Shown here piece by piece: positions 53,531-62,908 of a DNA stretch of 64,000 nt. Positions within the stretch are counted from its first letter, which is position 1, and each line of letters starts with the position of its first letter. The position numbers and the translations under genes were made by a program. The notes under the pieces were generated by a model. The model had not been told where the DNA came from. It did not search any database and saw nothing but the letters and a program-made list of their open reading frames with translations. This stretch comes from Bacteroidales bacterium. GTDB taxonomy: Bacteria > Bacteroidota > Bacteroidia > Bacteroidales > UBA932. Where the stretch lies: contig JAFRXO010000006.1 in the NCBI GenBank assembly GCA_017443465.1, positions 1 through 64,000 on the forward strand, written 5' to 3'.

Positions 53531-54652
53531 TTAAGAAATCATTATGGGCATGAGGATGCCGCAGACTTTCTCCTTCTCCGACTCCTCTTCCGTCGGGACT
53601 ATGAGGGCTGCGCGACGGGCATCTGCGAACTTCATTACGACCTCGCTGCAGGACATGTTGCTGAGGATCTCGATGAGGAATGTGGATTTGAATCCTATCG
53701 AGAAGCTGTCTCCGCTGTAGTCGCAGGGGACTTTCTCATATGCCGCGATCGAGAAGCCGAGGTCCTGGGCGGTGATTTCGATCTGACCGGGGGCGAGGGC
53801 GAACTTGATGTGGTCGGATGCCTTGTTGGAGCAGACTGCGACACGGCGCACTGTGTTCAGGAGCTGTACGCGGTCTATCTTGAGGATGTTGGAGTTGTTC
53901 TTCGGGATGACGTCACGGTAGCGCGGGTACTTTCCTACTATCAGGCGGCAGACCATGAGGGTCTGTCCGAAGGAGAAGACCACAGTGCTGGCGTCGAATT
54001 CCACCTTGACCTCACCGTCTTCCTTGCCAAGGATCTGCTTGAGGACTCCTGCGGGCTTTTTGTGGAGGATGAAGGAAGCCTTCTCGGGGGCCTTCACCTG
54101 CTTTGTGGTGTAGCATATGAGCTTGTGGGAGTCGGAAGCCACGAGGGTGGTGGACTCGGTGTCGATGTCGAAATAAATACCGTTCATCGCCGGACGGATC
54201 TCATCGTCCGCAGTGGCATATACGGTTCCGGAAATCCCTTCGATCAGGTCCGCAGCGTCGAAGCTGACCTTGATGGAATCCTCGCCGGTCATCTTGATTT
54301 CCGGGTAGTCTCCTGCCGGGAAATAGGGAAGCTGGGAGTTTCCGCTCATCCAGCGGCATTCGAAAGATGAGTCGCTTACGGTCCTTATATCTATCGGCTG
54401 GTCCGGAATCTCCTTGAGCAGGTCGAGGAAATTGCGTGCCGGTACGGCCATCTCGCCTTCTTCATCGCAGGATGTGACTTCTATGGTAGTGCGGAGGGTA
54501 AGTTCCGAATCCGAAGCCGTAAGGACCAGTTTCGAATCCTTGAGGCAGAAAAGGAAATTTTCGAGAATCGGAGTAGGGGACTTTACCGGCACAGCCTTGA
54601 AGATGTCCATGAGGGCCTTGAGAAGCCCGGCGCTTGAGACTTGGAATTTCAT
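53531..54652 (-). CDS. dnaN: DNA polymerase III sliding clamp
   Basis: 373 residues, three-domain beta clamp beginning MKFQVSSAGLLKALMDIFKA and ending in the typical PIMIS-like tail (ICGILMPIMIS, where the usual end is a P-M-R/L motif). It tethers polymerase to DNA. I start at ATG 54652; an in-frame ATG at 54667 adds five residues not found in the family. Not next to dnaA, so the replication origin need not be here. Heads a three-gene operon. Confidence 0.96.
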   Translation of the reverse strand: MKFQVSSAGLLKALMDIFKAVPVKSPTPILENFLFCLKDSKLVLTASDSELTLRTTIEVTSCDEEGEMAVPARNFLDLLKEIPDQPIDIRTVSDSSFECRWMSGNSQLPYFPAGDYPEIKMTGEDSIKVSFDAADLIEGISGTVYATADDEIRPAMNGIYFDIDTESTTLVASDSHKLICYTTKQVKAPEKASFILHKKPAGVLKQILGKEDGEVKVEFDASTVVFSFGQTLMVCRLIVGKYPRYRDVIPKNNSNILKIDRVQLLNTVRRVAVCSNKASDHIKFALAPGQIEITAQDLGFSIAAYEKVPCDYSGDSFSIGFKSTFLIEILSNMSCSEVVMKFADARRAALIVPTEEESEKEKVCGILMPIMIS

Positions 54653-54680
54653 GATATGATGTGGCATTTTTTCATTCCTA

Positions 54681-54688
54681 CAAATATA
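54681..54688 (-). promoter_or_regulatory. -7 box of dnaN
   Basis: TATATTTG on the minus strand ends 28 nt before ATG 54652. Directly upstream are two copies of a 15-bp motif (54687-54721). Confidence 0.6.
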
Positions 54689-54721
54689 GGAAATAATCTC
54701 GATTTAGGAAATATTCTCGCA
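54687..54721 (-). repeat. Paired direct repeats upstream of dnaN
   Basis: TAGGAAATAATCTCG (from 54687) and TAGGAAATATTCTCG (from 54706) differ at one or two bases and are 19 bp apart, just upstream of and touching the dnaN -7 box. Spacing near two helical turns suits binding of a dimeric regulator. Confidence 0.6.
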
Positions 54722-54804
54722 TCACGAAAACATTTCTTTTACCGCGAGTGGCATGTAATTTGAAAAATTCGTCCCCCGGAAAACAAATGTTAAAATTCGG
54801 AAAT

Positions 54805-56274
54805 ATGAAAAGATCTATTATTGTAAATGTGCTGGCCTCCGCCATGGTTTGCGGAGCAGCTGCTTGCTGCATGCTTACTGCGTGCGCATCCCAGCCTGCC
54901 GGCGATGCAGCGCGTGCTGCCGCTTCCCTGACTCCTGCCGAATCCTCATACAGGCCTACTGTCAATCTGGCAGACACCGATTATCCCGACCTTACATATG
55001 CAGCTGAATCTGCAGTGGACGCAGTCGTCTATGTGAAGGTTACGATCCAGTCCAAGGTAGATTACAGCCAGATGGACCCGTGGCTCAGGTATTTCTTCGG
55101 TTTCGGAGACCAGATGCCCCGTCAGCGTGAGCAGAGCGGAAGCGGTTCGGGCGTCATCATCCGTCCGGACGGCTACATAGTGACCGCTAACCATGTAGTC
55201 GCAAACGCCACCAAGGTAGAGGTCACCCTCAACGACAACAAGACATATGAAGCCCAGATCATTGGAAGCGATTCCGCTACCGATGTCGCCCTTCTGAAAA
55301 TCGACGCGAGCGGAATCCCTTCAATCCCGATGGCGGATTCCGACGAACTCCGTCTCGGCGAATGGGTCCTGGCTATCGGATCACCTCTTGGAGAGGAACT
55401 CCGCGGTACCATCACCGCCGGAATCGTCAGTGCCAAAGGCCGTTCCAATCTCGGACAGAATGACGGCCAGTTCAGGATCGAGTCCTTCATCCAGACTGAT
55501 GCAGCCGTCAACCCCGGCAACTCCGGTGGAGCCCTTGTGAACAAGAAGGGTGAACTGGTTGGAATCAACACCGCCATCGTCAGCCAGACGGGCGCATATT
55601 CCGGTTACTCTTTTGCAGTTCCGACCAACATAGTGAAGAAGGTTGTCGGCGACCTGATCGACTTCGGTTCAGTCAAGCGCGCTAAACTGGGCGTCAGCAT
55701 GGGTACTGTAAACGATAAAATAGCGAAAGACCTGAAACTTTCTGAAACTAAGGGCGTATATATAGACGAGGTTTCGAAAGGCAGCGCTGCCGACAAGGGC
55801 GGACTCAAGCACGAAGACGTGATTTTCGCTATTGATGACACCCCGATCAACACCGCTTCCGAGCTTCAGGCCAAAGTGAATTCCTTCCATCCTGGCGACA
55901 AGGCAGTCATCCACTTCATCCGTGAGGGTAAGAGGATGCAGACCGAAGTCACCTTCCAGGGAGAGATGCAAGAGACCGGTACCGTCGATGAGGACGGAAC
56001 GACCGCTTTCTACGGAGCAAGGCTTAAAGCCGCCGACAAGGAGACACTCAGCAAACTTGGCATCAAGGGCGGAGTGGTCATCGTGGACGCAGGCAACGGC
56101 AAGATGTTCCAGGCAGGAGCGAGCGACGGTTTTGTCATCGAATATGTCAACGATGAGCCTGTTGCGAAACCTGAGGACGTGGTCAACATTGCCAAGAAGT
56201 CCAAGAGGGCGATTTTCATCGAGGGCGTTACAGCCAATGGTAAATCTTCTTACTTCGGCTTCGGCAAGGACTAG
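54805..56274 (+). CDS. HtrA/DegQ-type serine protease
   Basis: About 489 residues. N-terminal signal with several cysteines (lipobox-like LTAC, C27). Trypsin-like triad H130 (VTANHVV), D160 (SATDVALLK) and S230 (NPGNSGGAL), then two PDZ domains (from about residues 300 and 395). A periplasmic protease-chaperone against misfolded envelope proteins. ATG 54787 is an alternative start. It precedes rpoD by 24 nt. Confidence 0.93.
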   Translation: MKRSIIVNVLASAMVCGAAACCMLTACASQPAGDAARAAASLTPAESSYRPTVNLADTDYPDLTYAAESAVDAVVYVKVTIQSKVDYSQMDPWLRYFFGFGDQMPRQREQSGSGSGVIIRPDGYIVTANHVVANATKVEVTLNDNKTYEAQIIGSDSATDVALLKIDASGIPSIPMADSDELRLGEWVLAIGSPLGEELRGTITAGIVSAKGRSNLGQNDGQFRIESFIQTDAAVNPGNSGGALVNKKGELVGINTAIVSQTGAYSGYSFAVPTNIVKKVVGDLIDFGSVKRAKLGVSMGTVNDKIAKDLKLSETKGVYIDEVSKGSAADKGGLKHEDVIFAIDDTPINTASELQAKVNSFHPGDKAVIHFIREGKRMQTEVTFQGEMQETGTVDEDGTTAFYGARLKAADKETLSKLGIKGGVVIVDAGNGKMFQAGASDGFVIEYVNDEPVAKPEDVVNIAKKSKRAIFIEGVTANGKSSYFGFGKD

Positions 56275-56298
56275 AAGATTAACCATTAGAGTCTTTCG

Positions 56299-57159
56299 AT
56301 GAGACAACTTAAGATTACCAAATCGATCACCAACCGCGAGAGCGCTTCTCTTGACAAGTACCTGCAGGAGATTGGACGCGAAGAGTTGGTCACACCTGAA
56401 GAAGAAGTCGAACTTGCCCAGCGCATCCGCAAAGGCGACCAGAAGGCCCTGGAAAAACTTACGAGAGCCAATCTGAGATTCGTAGTGTCGGTTGCCAAGC
56501 AATACCAGAACCAGGGGCTTTCCCTGCCTGACCTGATCAATGAAGGGAACCTCGGCCTCATAAAGGCCGCCGAAAAGTTCGACGAGACACGCGGTTTCAA
56601 GTTCATATCCTATGCGGTGTGGTGGATCCGCCAGTCTATTCTCCAGGCCCTGGCAGAACAGTCCAGGATCGTCAGGTTGCCTCTCAACCAGGTAGGCTCG
56701 CTTAACAAAATCAACAAGGCGCTCTCCAAATTCGAACAGGAGAACGAACGCCAGCCATCCAACGAAGAGCTGTCGGAGATGATCGATGTCCCCAAGGACA
56801 AGATCTCCGACACTCTCCGTGTTTCAGGCCGTCACGTATCGGTGGACGCTCCTTTCGTGGAAGGAGAGGACAACTCCCTTCTGGACGTCCTTCCGAACGA
56901 GGATTCCCCAAATGCTGACAGGGGACTAGAGAACGAGTCTCTCAGCACCGAGATCGACCGTGCCCTCCAGATCCTTACCCTTCGCGAGAGGGAGATAATC
57001 AAGTCCTTCTTCGGCATCGGATGCCAGGAGATGACCCTCGAGGAGATAGGGGAGAGGCTTGACCTGACCCGGGAGCGTGTCCGCCAGATCAAGGAAAAGG
57101 CTATCCGCAAATTAAAGAAACCCTCTGCGAGCAAGTTGCTCAAGGCTTATCTCGGTTAA
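56299..57159 (+). CDS. rpoD: Primary RNA polymerase sigma factor
   Basis: 286 residues, the short group-1 sigma (sigma-ABfr) of Bacteroidetes, which lacks region 1.1 and the long non-conserved insert. Region 1.2 [20 protein letters not shown], region 2 ([32 protein letters not shown]), region 3 and region 4.2 ([19 protein letters not shown]) are all present. It directs initiation at TTTG/TAnnTTTG promoters, which occur throughout this window. Between htrA and argS. Confidence 0.96.
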   Translation: MRQLKITKSITNRESASLDKYLQEIGREELVTPEEEVELAQRIRKGDQKALEKLTRANLRFVVSVAKQYQNQGLSLPDLINEGNLGLIKAAEKFDETRGFKFISYAVWWIRQSILQALAEQSRIVRLPLNQVGSLNKINKALSKFEQENERQPSNEELSEMIDVPKDKISDTLRVSGRHVSVDAPFVEGEDNSLLDVLPNEDSPNADRGLENESLSTEIDRALQILTLREREIIKSFFGIGCQEMTLEEIGERLDLTRERVRQIKEKAIRKLKKPSASKLLKAYLG

Positions 57160-57169
57160 CAGAAACAGT

Positions 57170-58960
57170 ATGACACCTGAATCTTTCATAGCTTCCAAGG
57201 CCTCCGAGGCCTTGAAAGCTTTGTTCAATGTTGAGGCAGACGCCTCATCCCTGCAGGTGCAGGTCACCAGGAAGGAATTCACCGGGGATTTCACCCTTGT
57301 GGTCTTCCCTCTTCTCAAACTAGTCCGCAGGGCTCCTGAGGCTCTGGGTACGGCGATCGGCGACTGGTTCCTGGAGAATGTCCCGGAGGTGTCGGCCTAC
57401 AACTGCATGAAGGGTTTCCTCAACATGTCCCTTTCTCCGCTGTACTGGAGCGAAGCATTCCTCGGCATCGTCGGGGACGCGGATTTCGGGACGCTGCCTT
57501 CTTCCGGAAAGAGGGTGATGGTGGAGTTCTCTTCGCCCAATACCAACAAGCCCCTCCACCTCGGACATATCCGCAACAATCTCCTCGGTGACTCTGTCTC
57601 CAGGATTCTCAAGGCCAACGGCCACGATGTTGTCAAGGTGACCCTCGTCAACGACAGGGGCATCCACATATGCAAGTCCATGCTGGCATGGCAGATGCGC
57701 GGAAACGGGCAGACTCCGGAGTCCTCCGGGAAGAAGGGAGACCATCTGGTCGGAGATTTCTACGTAGAATTCAACAACATCCTCACCGAGCAGGTAGCTG
57801 AACTGGTGAAGGGTGGCATGTCACCTGACGAAGCGGCCAAGAAAGCTCCATGCATGGAGCAGGCACATGAGATGCTCCGTAAATGGGAAGCCGGCGATCC
57901 CGCCGTCCGCGAGCTCTGGGCCAAGATGAACGGCTGGGTGCTCGAAGGCTTCGACGAGACCTACAAGGCTCTCGGAATCTCCTTTGACAAAGTGGATTAC
58001 GAGCATGATACATATCTTCTCGGAAAGGAACTGGTCCAGAGGGGACTGGAGATGGGAGTCTTTGAAAAGGAGGCTGACGGAAGCGTATGGTGCGACCTGA
58101 CCTCCGACGGGCTCGACCGCAAGCTGGTGCTTCGCGGTGACGGCACTTCAGTCTATATCACCCAGGATCTCGGAACTGCTGAGCGCCGCTTCAGGGAGTA
58201 TCGCCTCGACAGGCACATCTACGTGGTCGGCAATGAGCAGGACTATCATTTCAAGGTCCTGAAGCTCATCCTCTCAAAGCTCGGATTCCAGTGGGCGGAC
58301 GAAATCTATCACCTGTCATATGGAATGGTGGAGCTTCCCGACGGGAAGATGAAATCCCGCGAGGGGACTGTAGTCGATGCGGACGACCTCCTCGAGAGGA
58401 TGTATCTCGAAGCGAAGGCTACTTCGGAAGAGAGCGGTAAGCTGGTGGACATCGATGAGGCCCAGAAAGAAGAGCTTCACAGGATGATCGGCCTCGGCGC
58501 CCTCAAATATTTCATACTCAAGGTGGATCCCAAGAAGACAATGCTCTTCAATCCCCATGAGTCGATCGATTTCAACGGGAACACCGGCCCGTTCATCCAG
58601 TACACCCACGCCAGGATCAGGTCCATCATGAGAAAGGCTGCGGAAAGGGGACTCGACTGCGATCCTTCATCTCTCTCCGGAGAGCTCCCGATGAACGCCA
58701 AGGAGCAGAGGATTGTGAAGATCCTGGGCCAGTATCCTTCCGTAGTCGCACAGGCTGGAGGAGAGCTTTCTCCCTCGCTCATCGCGAATTATGCATATGA
58801 CCTCGCGAAGGAATTCAACCAGTACTATCACGACACGACGGTTCTGGGAGAGACCGACGCACTGGTCCGGAAGGTCAGGCTCGTCCTCGTCGACACTGTG
58901 TCTTCCGTTCTCGAAAAGGCCTCCGGCCTGCTCGGTATAGTTCTTCCTGACAGGATGTAG
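57170..58960 (+). CDS. argS: Arginyl-tRNA synthetase
   Basis: 596 residues, class I synthetase. N-terminal Add1 domain, the SSPNTNKPLHLGHIRNN signature with HLGH at residues 130-133, and the DALR anticodon-binding domain at the C-terminus (NYAYDLAKEFNQYYHDT). The KMSKS position carries KMKSREG, the usual variant in ArgRS. The next gene starts on the base after its stop. Confidence 0.96.
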   Translation: MTPESFIASKASEALKALFNVEADASSLQVQVTRKEFTGDFTLVVFPLLKLVRRAPEALGTAIGDWFLENVPEVSAYNCMKGFLNMSLSPLYWSEAFLGIVGDADFGTLPSSGKRVMVEFSSPNTNKPLHLGHIRNNLLGDSVSRILKANGHDVVKVTLVNDRGIHICKSMLAWQMRGNGQTPESSGKKGDHLVGDFYVEFNNILTEQVAELVKGGMSPDEAAKKAPCMEQAHEMLRKWEAGDPAVRELWAKMNGWVLEGFDETYKALGISFDKVDYEHDTYLLGKELVQRGLEMGVFEKEADGSVWCDLTSDGLDRKLVLRGDGTSVYITQDLGTAERRFREYRLDRHIYVVGNEQDYHFKVLKLILSKLGFQWADEIYHLSYGMVELPDGKMKSREGTVVDADDLLERMYLEAKATSEESGKLVDIDEAQKEELHRMIGLGALKYFILKVDPKKTMLFNPHESIDFNGNTGPFIQYTHARIRSIMRKAAERGLDCDPSSLSGELPMNAKEQRIVKILGQYPSVVAQAGGELSPSLIANYAYDLAKEFNQYYHDTTVLGETDALVRKVRLVLVDTVSSVLEKASGLLGIVLPDRM

Positions 58961-60706
58961 ATGGAAGCTTCCGACCAGGCAGCCTACATGTTCCCGACCA
59001 CGCGTGCTGAGGTCCAGGCGCTTGGGTGGGACTACATAGACATCATCTTCTTTACCGGCGACGCATTCGTCGACCATCCTTCCTTCGGAACCGCCTGCAT
59101 CGCCAGGTGGCTCCAGAAATTCGGTTACAGGATAGCCATCGTCCCCCAGCCCGGCTGGAAGGACGACCTCAGGGATTTCCGCAAGCTTGGCGCCCCGAGG
59201 CTTTATTTCGCAGTGAATTCCGGAGCCATGGATTCCATGGTGAACCATTACACCGCAGCCAAGCGCCTCCGCAGGGACGATGCCTACACTCCCGACGGGA
59301 GGGCCGGGAGACGCCCTGATTATGCCCTTAAAACATATGTCCGGATACTCAAGGAACTCTATCCCGACGTTCCGGTCGTGATCGGCGGGGTCGAAGGCTC
59401 GCTGAGGCGGCTGACTCATTATGACTACTGGCAGGACGCCCTCAAACCCTCCATCCTCAGCGAGAGCGGGGCAGACTGGCTCTGCTACGGGATGGGGGAG
59501 CGTACAATGCTGGAACTCACCCGCGCCATAGACTCGAGGCGGAGCCTCCATGAAATGCGCAGGATCCCCCAGGTAGGATTCTACGCGGACGGAAAGCCCA
59601 AGGTCAAAGATCCAGTAATCCTTCATTCATATGAAGAATGCCTCTCCAGCAAAACCGCCTTCGCCGAGAATTTCCACATTATCGAGACGCAGGCCAACAT
59701 GCTGACTCCCGGCACCCTGGTAGAACCTGTCGGTAATGGATATGTCCAGATAAATCCGCCCCTTCCTCCTGCGACGGAGGATGAGATGGACTCATTCTGG
59801 GACCTTCCTTTCACCAGGATGCCCCATCCCAGGTACAGGGGACACCGGATCCCGGCATATGACATGATCAAGGACTCCATAATCACCCACAGGGGCTGTT
59901 TCGGAGGATGCGACTTCTGCACCATAGCCGCCCACCAGGGCAAGTTCATCCAGTGCAGGAGCGAGAGATCCATTGTCGACGAGGTCCGCAAGCTGGTCAG
60001 GACCCCCGGTTTCTCGGGGAACATTTCGGACCTCGGCGCACCGACTGCGAACATGTACGGAATGCACGGCAAAGACAAGTCCAAATGCGCCATATGCCGC
60101 AGGAAGTCCTGTCTTTTCCCCGTGGCTTGTTCCAACCTGGACCGCTCCCATGCCCGTGTCCTGGGCCTCTACCACAAAGTGGATGCGGTGAAGGGAGTCC
60201 GCCATTCCTACATCGGCTCCGGCATACGCTACGACCTCTTCCTTACCGAGAAAGGCTTCGTGGACGAGACATCCCAGCCATATCTTAAAGAACTGATTCT
60301 CAGGCACACTTCAGGACGTCTGAAGGTCGCTCCCGAGCACACTGAGGACAAAGTGCTCTACTATATGGGAAAGCCGTCCTTCAAGCTCTTCGTCAGGCTG
60401 AAGGAAGAATTCGGGAAGATAGTCCGCGCCGCCGGACTCAAAACGGACATAGTGCCATATTTCATATCCTCGCATCCCGGATGCACCATGCATGACATGC
60501 AGTCGCTGGCCTCGAATCCTGCCCTGAGGGGAGTCTATATGGACCAGGTACAGGACTTTACCCCGACCCCGATGACCACATCTTCGGTAATGTTCTGGAG
60601 CGGAATCGATCCCCGTACTATGAAGCCTGTTTTCGTGGAGCGCGACCCTGAAAGGAAAAAACGTCAGAAATCCTTCTTTTTTTCGCACAAAAGTTTTGAC
60701 ATTTGA
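58961..60706 (+). CDS. ygiQ: YgiQ family radical SAM protein
   Basis: 581 residues. A B12-binding-like N-terminal domain (YIDIIFFTGDAFVDHPSFG) precedes the radical SAM core with C313, C317 and C320 (GCFGGCDFC). GVEGSLRRLTHYDYW and the C-terminal QVQDFTPTPMT are YgiQ hallmarks. Its substrate is not known. Start codon directly follows the argS stop, so it is cotranscribed and likely coupled. Confidence 0.93.
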   Translation: MEASDQAAYMFPTTRAEVQALGWDYIDIIFFTGDAFVDHPSFGTACIARWLQKFGYRIAIVPQPGWKDDLRDFRKLGAPRLYFAVNSGAMDSMVNHYTAAKRLRRDDAYTPDGRAGRRPDYALKTYVRILKELYPDVPVVIGGVEGSLRRLTHYDYWQDALKPSILSESGADWLCYGMGERTMLELTRAIDSRRSLHEMRRIPQVGFYADGKPKVKDPVILHSYEECLSSKTAFAENFHIIETQANMLTPGTLVEPVGNGYVQINPPLPPATEDEMDSFWDLPFTRMPHPRYRGHRIPAYDMIKDSIITHRGCFGGCDFCTIAAHQGKFIQCRSERSIVDEVRKLVRTPGFSGNISDLGAPTANMYGMHGKDKSKCAICRRKSCLFPVACSNLDRSHARVLGLYHKVDAVKGVRHSYIGSGIRYDLFLTEKGFVDETSQPYLKELILRHTSGRLKVAPEHTEDKVLYYMGKPSFKLFVRLKEEFGKIVRAAGLKTDIVPYFISSHPGCTMHDMQSLASNPALRGVYMDQVQDFTPTPMTTSSVMFWSGIDPRTMKPVFVERDPERKKRQKSFFFSHKSFDI

Positions 60707-60724
60707 AAAAATGTCCTAATATTG
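60695..60724 (+). promoter_or_regulatory. Probable promoter of the small acidic protein gene
   Basis: TTTG (60695-60698) - 18 nt - TAATATTG (60717-60724), one mismatch from consensus. The -33 part lies inside the last codons of ygiQ. Confidence 0.45.
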
Positions 60725-60778
60725 TGCCTTAGAAACATGTCCTATTATTAAACGTTGACTTTTAGAAAAAACTAGAAT

Positions 60779-61147
60779 ATGGCCTCAGACACCAAAAGAC
60801 ACAGGGTTGTGAGTTACGAGAACATGAACGAGGCACTCGCTGACACCTTCAACGAGAAATATCCTCACGGGTTCAATGACTTTCTCCCGGATCTGGTAAA
60901 GTATACCAAGCCTGACGGAACTCCTTTCTATGCAGTTACATTGGAGCTCCCCGACGCAGTGTATCTTGTCAAGATCAAGGTGCAGATCGATGATGCAGAC
61001 GACGTTAACCGGTGGCTGGAAGGACAGGAGGATGCCGAAAACGAGCAGGTGGCAGGACCTTCAGGCGATGCCCCGACCGACAACGACACTATCCCCGACG
61101 ATAATATCTCCCAGTACGAACAGTCGGCCGACGATTCTGGGGACTGA
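60779..61147 (+). CDS. Small acidic protein, unknown function
   Basis: 122 residues. An N-terminal folded part (RHRVVSYENMNEALADTFNE, YPHGFNDFLPDLVKYTKPDG, PDAVYLVKIKVQIDDADDV) and a strongly acidic, disordered tail after residue 75. Similar short proteins are common in Bacteroidales, sometimes labelled as primase-like without evidence. No domain assignment is justified. Lies 2 nt before the ClC channel gene. Confidence 0.75.
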   Translation: MASDTKRHRVVSYENMNEALADTFNEKYPHGFNDFLPDLVKYTKPDGTPFYAVTLELPDAVYLVKIKVQIDDADDVNRWLEGQEDAENEQVAGPSGDAPTDNDTIPDDNISQYEQSADDSGD

Positions 61148-61149
61148 TC

Positions 61150-62895
61150 GTGAACGTCAGGGAAATACCGGAGAATCAAAAGCTTCTCATCCTTTCACTC
61201 GTAGTAGGAATTCTCTGCGGGCTCGCCGCAGTACTCCTTCACACTCTCATCCGCGTAATCCATAACGCACTGACTTCCTGGCTCGGAGGAGGGGTTGAAA
61301 CCGTCCTCCTGTTAGTGTATCCCGGAGTGGGCATGCTGCTGGCGATGCTCTTCACCCGCTATGTCATCAAGGACAACATCGGCCACGGAGTCACCAAGGC
61401 CCTTGTGGCTGTCTCCCAGAATGAATCCAGGATCAAGCCACACAACATGTGGTCGTCTATCCTCGCCAGCGCAGTGACCATTGGATTCGGCGGCTCCGTC
61501 GGAGCCGAGGCCCCGATAGTCTACACAGGCGCGGCCATAGGCTCGAACATCGCCCGCAAGATGCATATGTCTTACAGGAGCATGACGATCCTTCTGGGCT
61601 GCGGAGCCGGAGCCGCTATCGCAGGCATATTCAAGGCGCCGCTCGCCGGTGTCCTTTTCACCCTGGAGATCCTGCTGTTCAACATCAGCATGACCTCCAT
61701 GATGCCTCTCCTTCTTTCGACGGTGTCAGCTACGGTGGTGGCCTACATCTTCATGGGGAATTCCACTCCGTTCAGCTGCGTCATAAACGCTTTCTCGCTC
61801 CGGAACATCCCGTTCTACATCCTCCTGGGAGTGTTCTGCGGCTTCATGTCCCTCTATTTCATCCGTACCACCATCAGGCTTGAAGACACTATAGGGAAGA
61901 TGAAGAATCCGTTCAGGAAATGGGGCATATGCGCTCTTTGCGTCGGTGTCCTCATATTCCTGTTCCCCCCGTTGTTCGGAGAGGGCTACGATGCAGTCGG
62001 TGTCCTACTCAACGGTGGTGCGGTGAACTATGACTCGCAGACCTTCCTGGCCGGAATGCTCCATGTCCAGTGGATGGTCCCCCTGTTCTTCCTGATGGTG
62101 ATGTTCTTAAAGGTCTTCTCCATGACCTTCACCAATGCCGGCGGGGGAGTCGGAGGAACCTTCGGACCCACCCTTTTCGTGGGAGCCATAGGCGGTTTCG
62201 TGGTTGCCAGGACCATCAACCTCATCCTTGCGGGGACTTCCTTCACCGTCCCTGAGCAGAATTTCGTAATGGTCGGAATGGCAGGACTCATGGCCGGAGT
62301 CATGCAGGCCCCGATGACCGCCATCTTCCTCATAGCCGAGATGACAGGCGGCTATGAACTCTTCATCCCGCTGATCATTACCGCAACCATTTCCTTCGGC
62401 ACCATACGCATATTCGAGAAGTATTCCATATACTCCAAGCGTATCGCCCACTCGGCCCTCCTGACCCATGACAATGACAAGGCAGTACTTACCCTTCTCA
62501 AGGTCAGGGACTTGATAGAGAAGGATTTCAGCCCGGTCTCCATAGATGCTCCGCTCCGCTCATTCGTCGAGGTCATCTCCCATGCCCGCAGGAACATATT
62601 CCCTGTTGTGGACTCGCGGGGACGCTTCCACGGCTTCGTCTCGCTGGAGGATGTCAGACACGACATGTTCGAGCAGGATCTGTATGATACAAGGCATGTC
62701 TATAATTACATGCATTCTTCGCCTGCATATGTCTATCTCGACGAGCAGATGGACAGCGTCATGGACAAATTCGAGAAAACGGGCGCATGGAACCTCCCGG
62801 TAGTGGACAAAGAAAGGAAGTACATAGGCTTCGTCTCAAAATCCCAGATATTCTCCGCCTACAGGGACGAACTCCGCGAACTCTCGCAAGACTGA
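61150..62895 (+). CDS. ClC-type chloride channel or transporter with CBS pair
   Basis: 581 residues, GTG start. About ten hydrophobic segments to residue ~410, then two CBS domains (about 440-575). Ion-path motifs: GHGVTKAL (where EcClC has GSGIPE), GGSVGAEAPIVYTG with the gating glutamate in GAEAP, and GGGVGGTFGPTLF. A glutamate in FTLEILLFN is at the position of the proton glutamate, suggesting an exchanger. The serine of the anion filter is replaced by histidine. CBS domains usually bind adenine nucleotides. Confidence 0.9.
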   Translation: MNVREIPENQKLLILSLVVGILCGLAAVLLHTLIRVIHNALTSWLGGGVETVLLLVYPGVGMLLAMLFTRYVIKDNIGHGVTKALVAVSQNESRIKPHNMWSSILASAVTIGFGGSVGAEAPIVYTGAAIGSNIARKMHMSYRSMTILLGCGAGAAIAGIFKAPLAGVLFTLEILLFNISMTSMMPLLLSTVSATVVAYIFMGNSTPFSCVINAFSLRNIPFYILLGVFCGFMSLYFIRTTIRLEDTIGKMKNPFRKWGICALCVGVLIFLFPPLFGEGYDAVGVLLNGGAVNYDSQTFLAGMLHVQWMVPLFFLMVMFLKVFSMTFTNAGGGVGGTFGPTLFVGAIGGFVVARTINLILAGTSFTVPEQNFVMVGMAGLMAGVMQAPMTAIFLIAEMTGGYELFIPLIITATISFGTIRIFEKYSIYSKRIAHSALLTHDNDKAVLTLLKVRDLIEKDFSPVSIDAPLRSFVEVISHARRNIFPVVDSRGRFHGFVSLEDVRHDMFEQDLYDTRHVYNYMHSSPAYVYLDEQMDSVMDKFEKTGAWNLPVVDKERKYIGFVSKSQIFSAYRDELRELSQD

Positions 62896-62908
62896 TGTCA
62901 TTACACAT

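Noticed and set aside
53408-54370. Plus-strand reading frame of 320 codons
   Set aside because: Antisense to dnaN and the exonuclease gene; the composition is the complement of those codons.
53531-54652. Replication origin next to dnaN
   Set aside because: No dnaA gene or cluster of DnaA boxes seen; the dnaN gene stands apart from dnaA in many Bacteroidetes.
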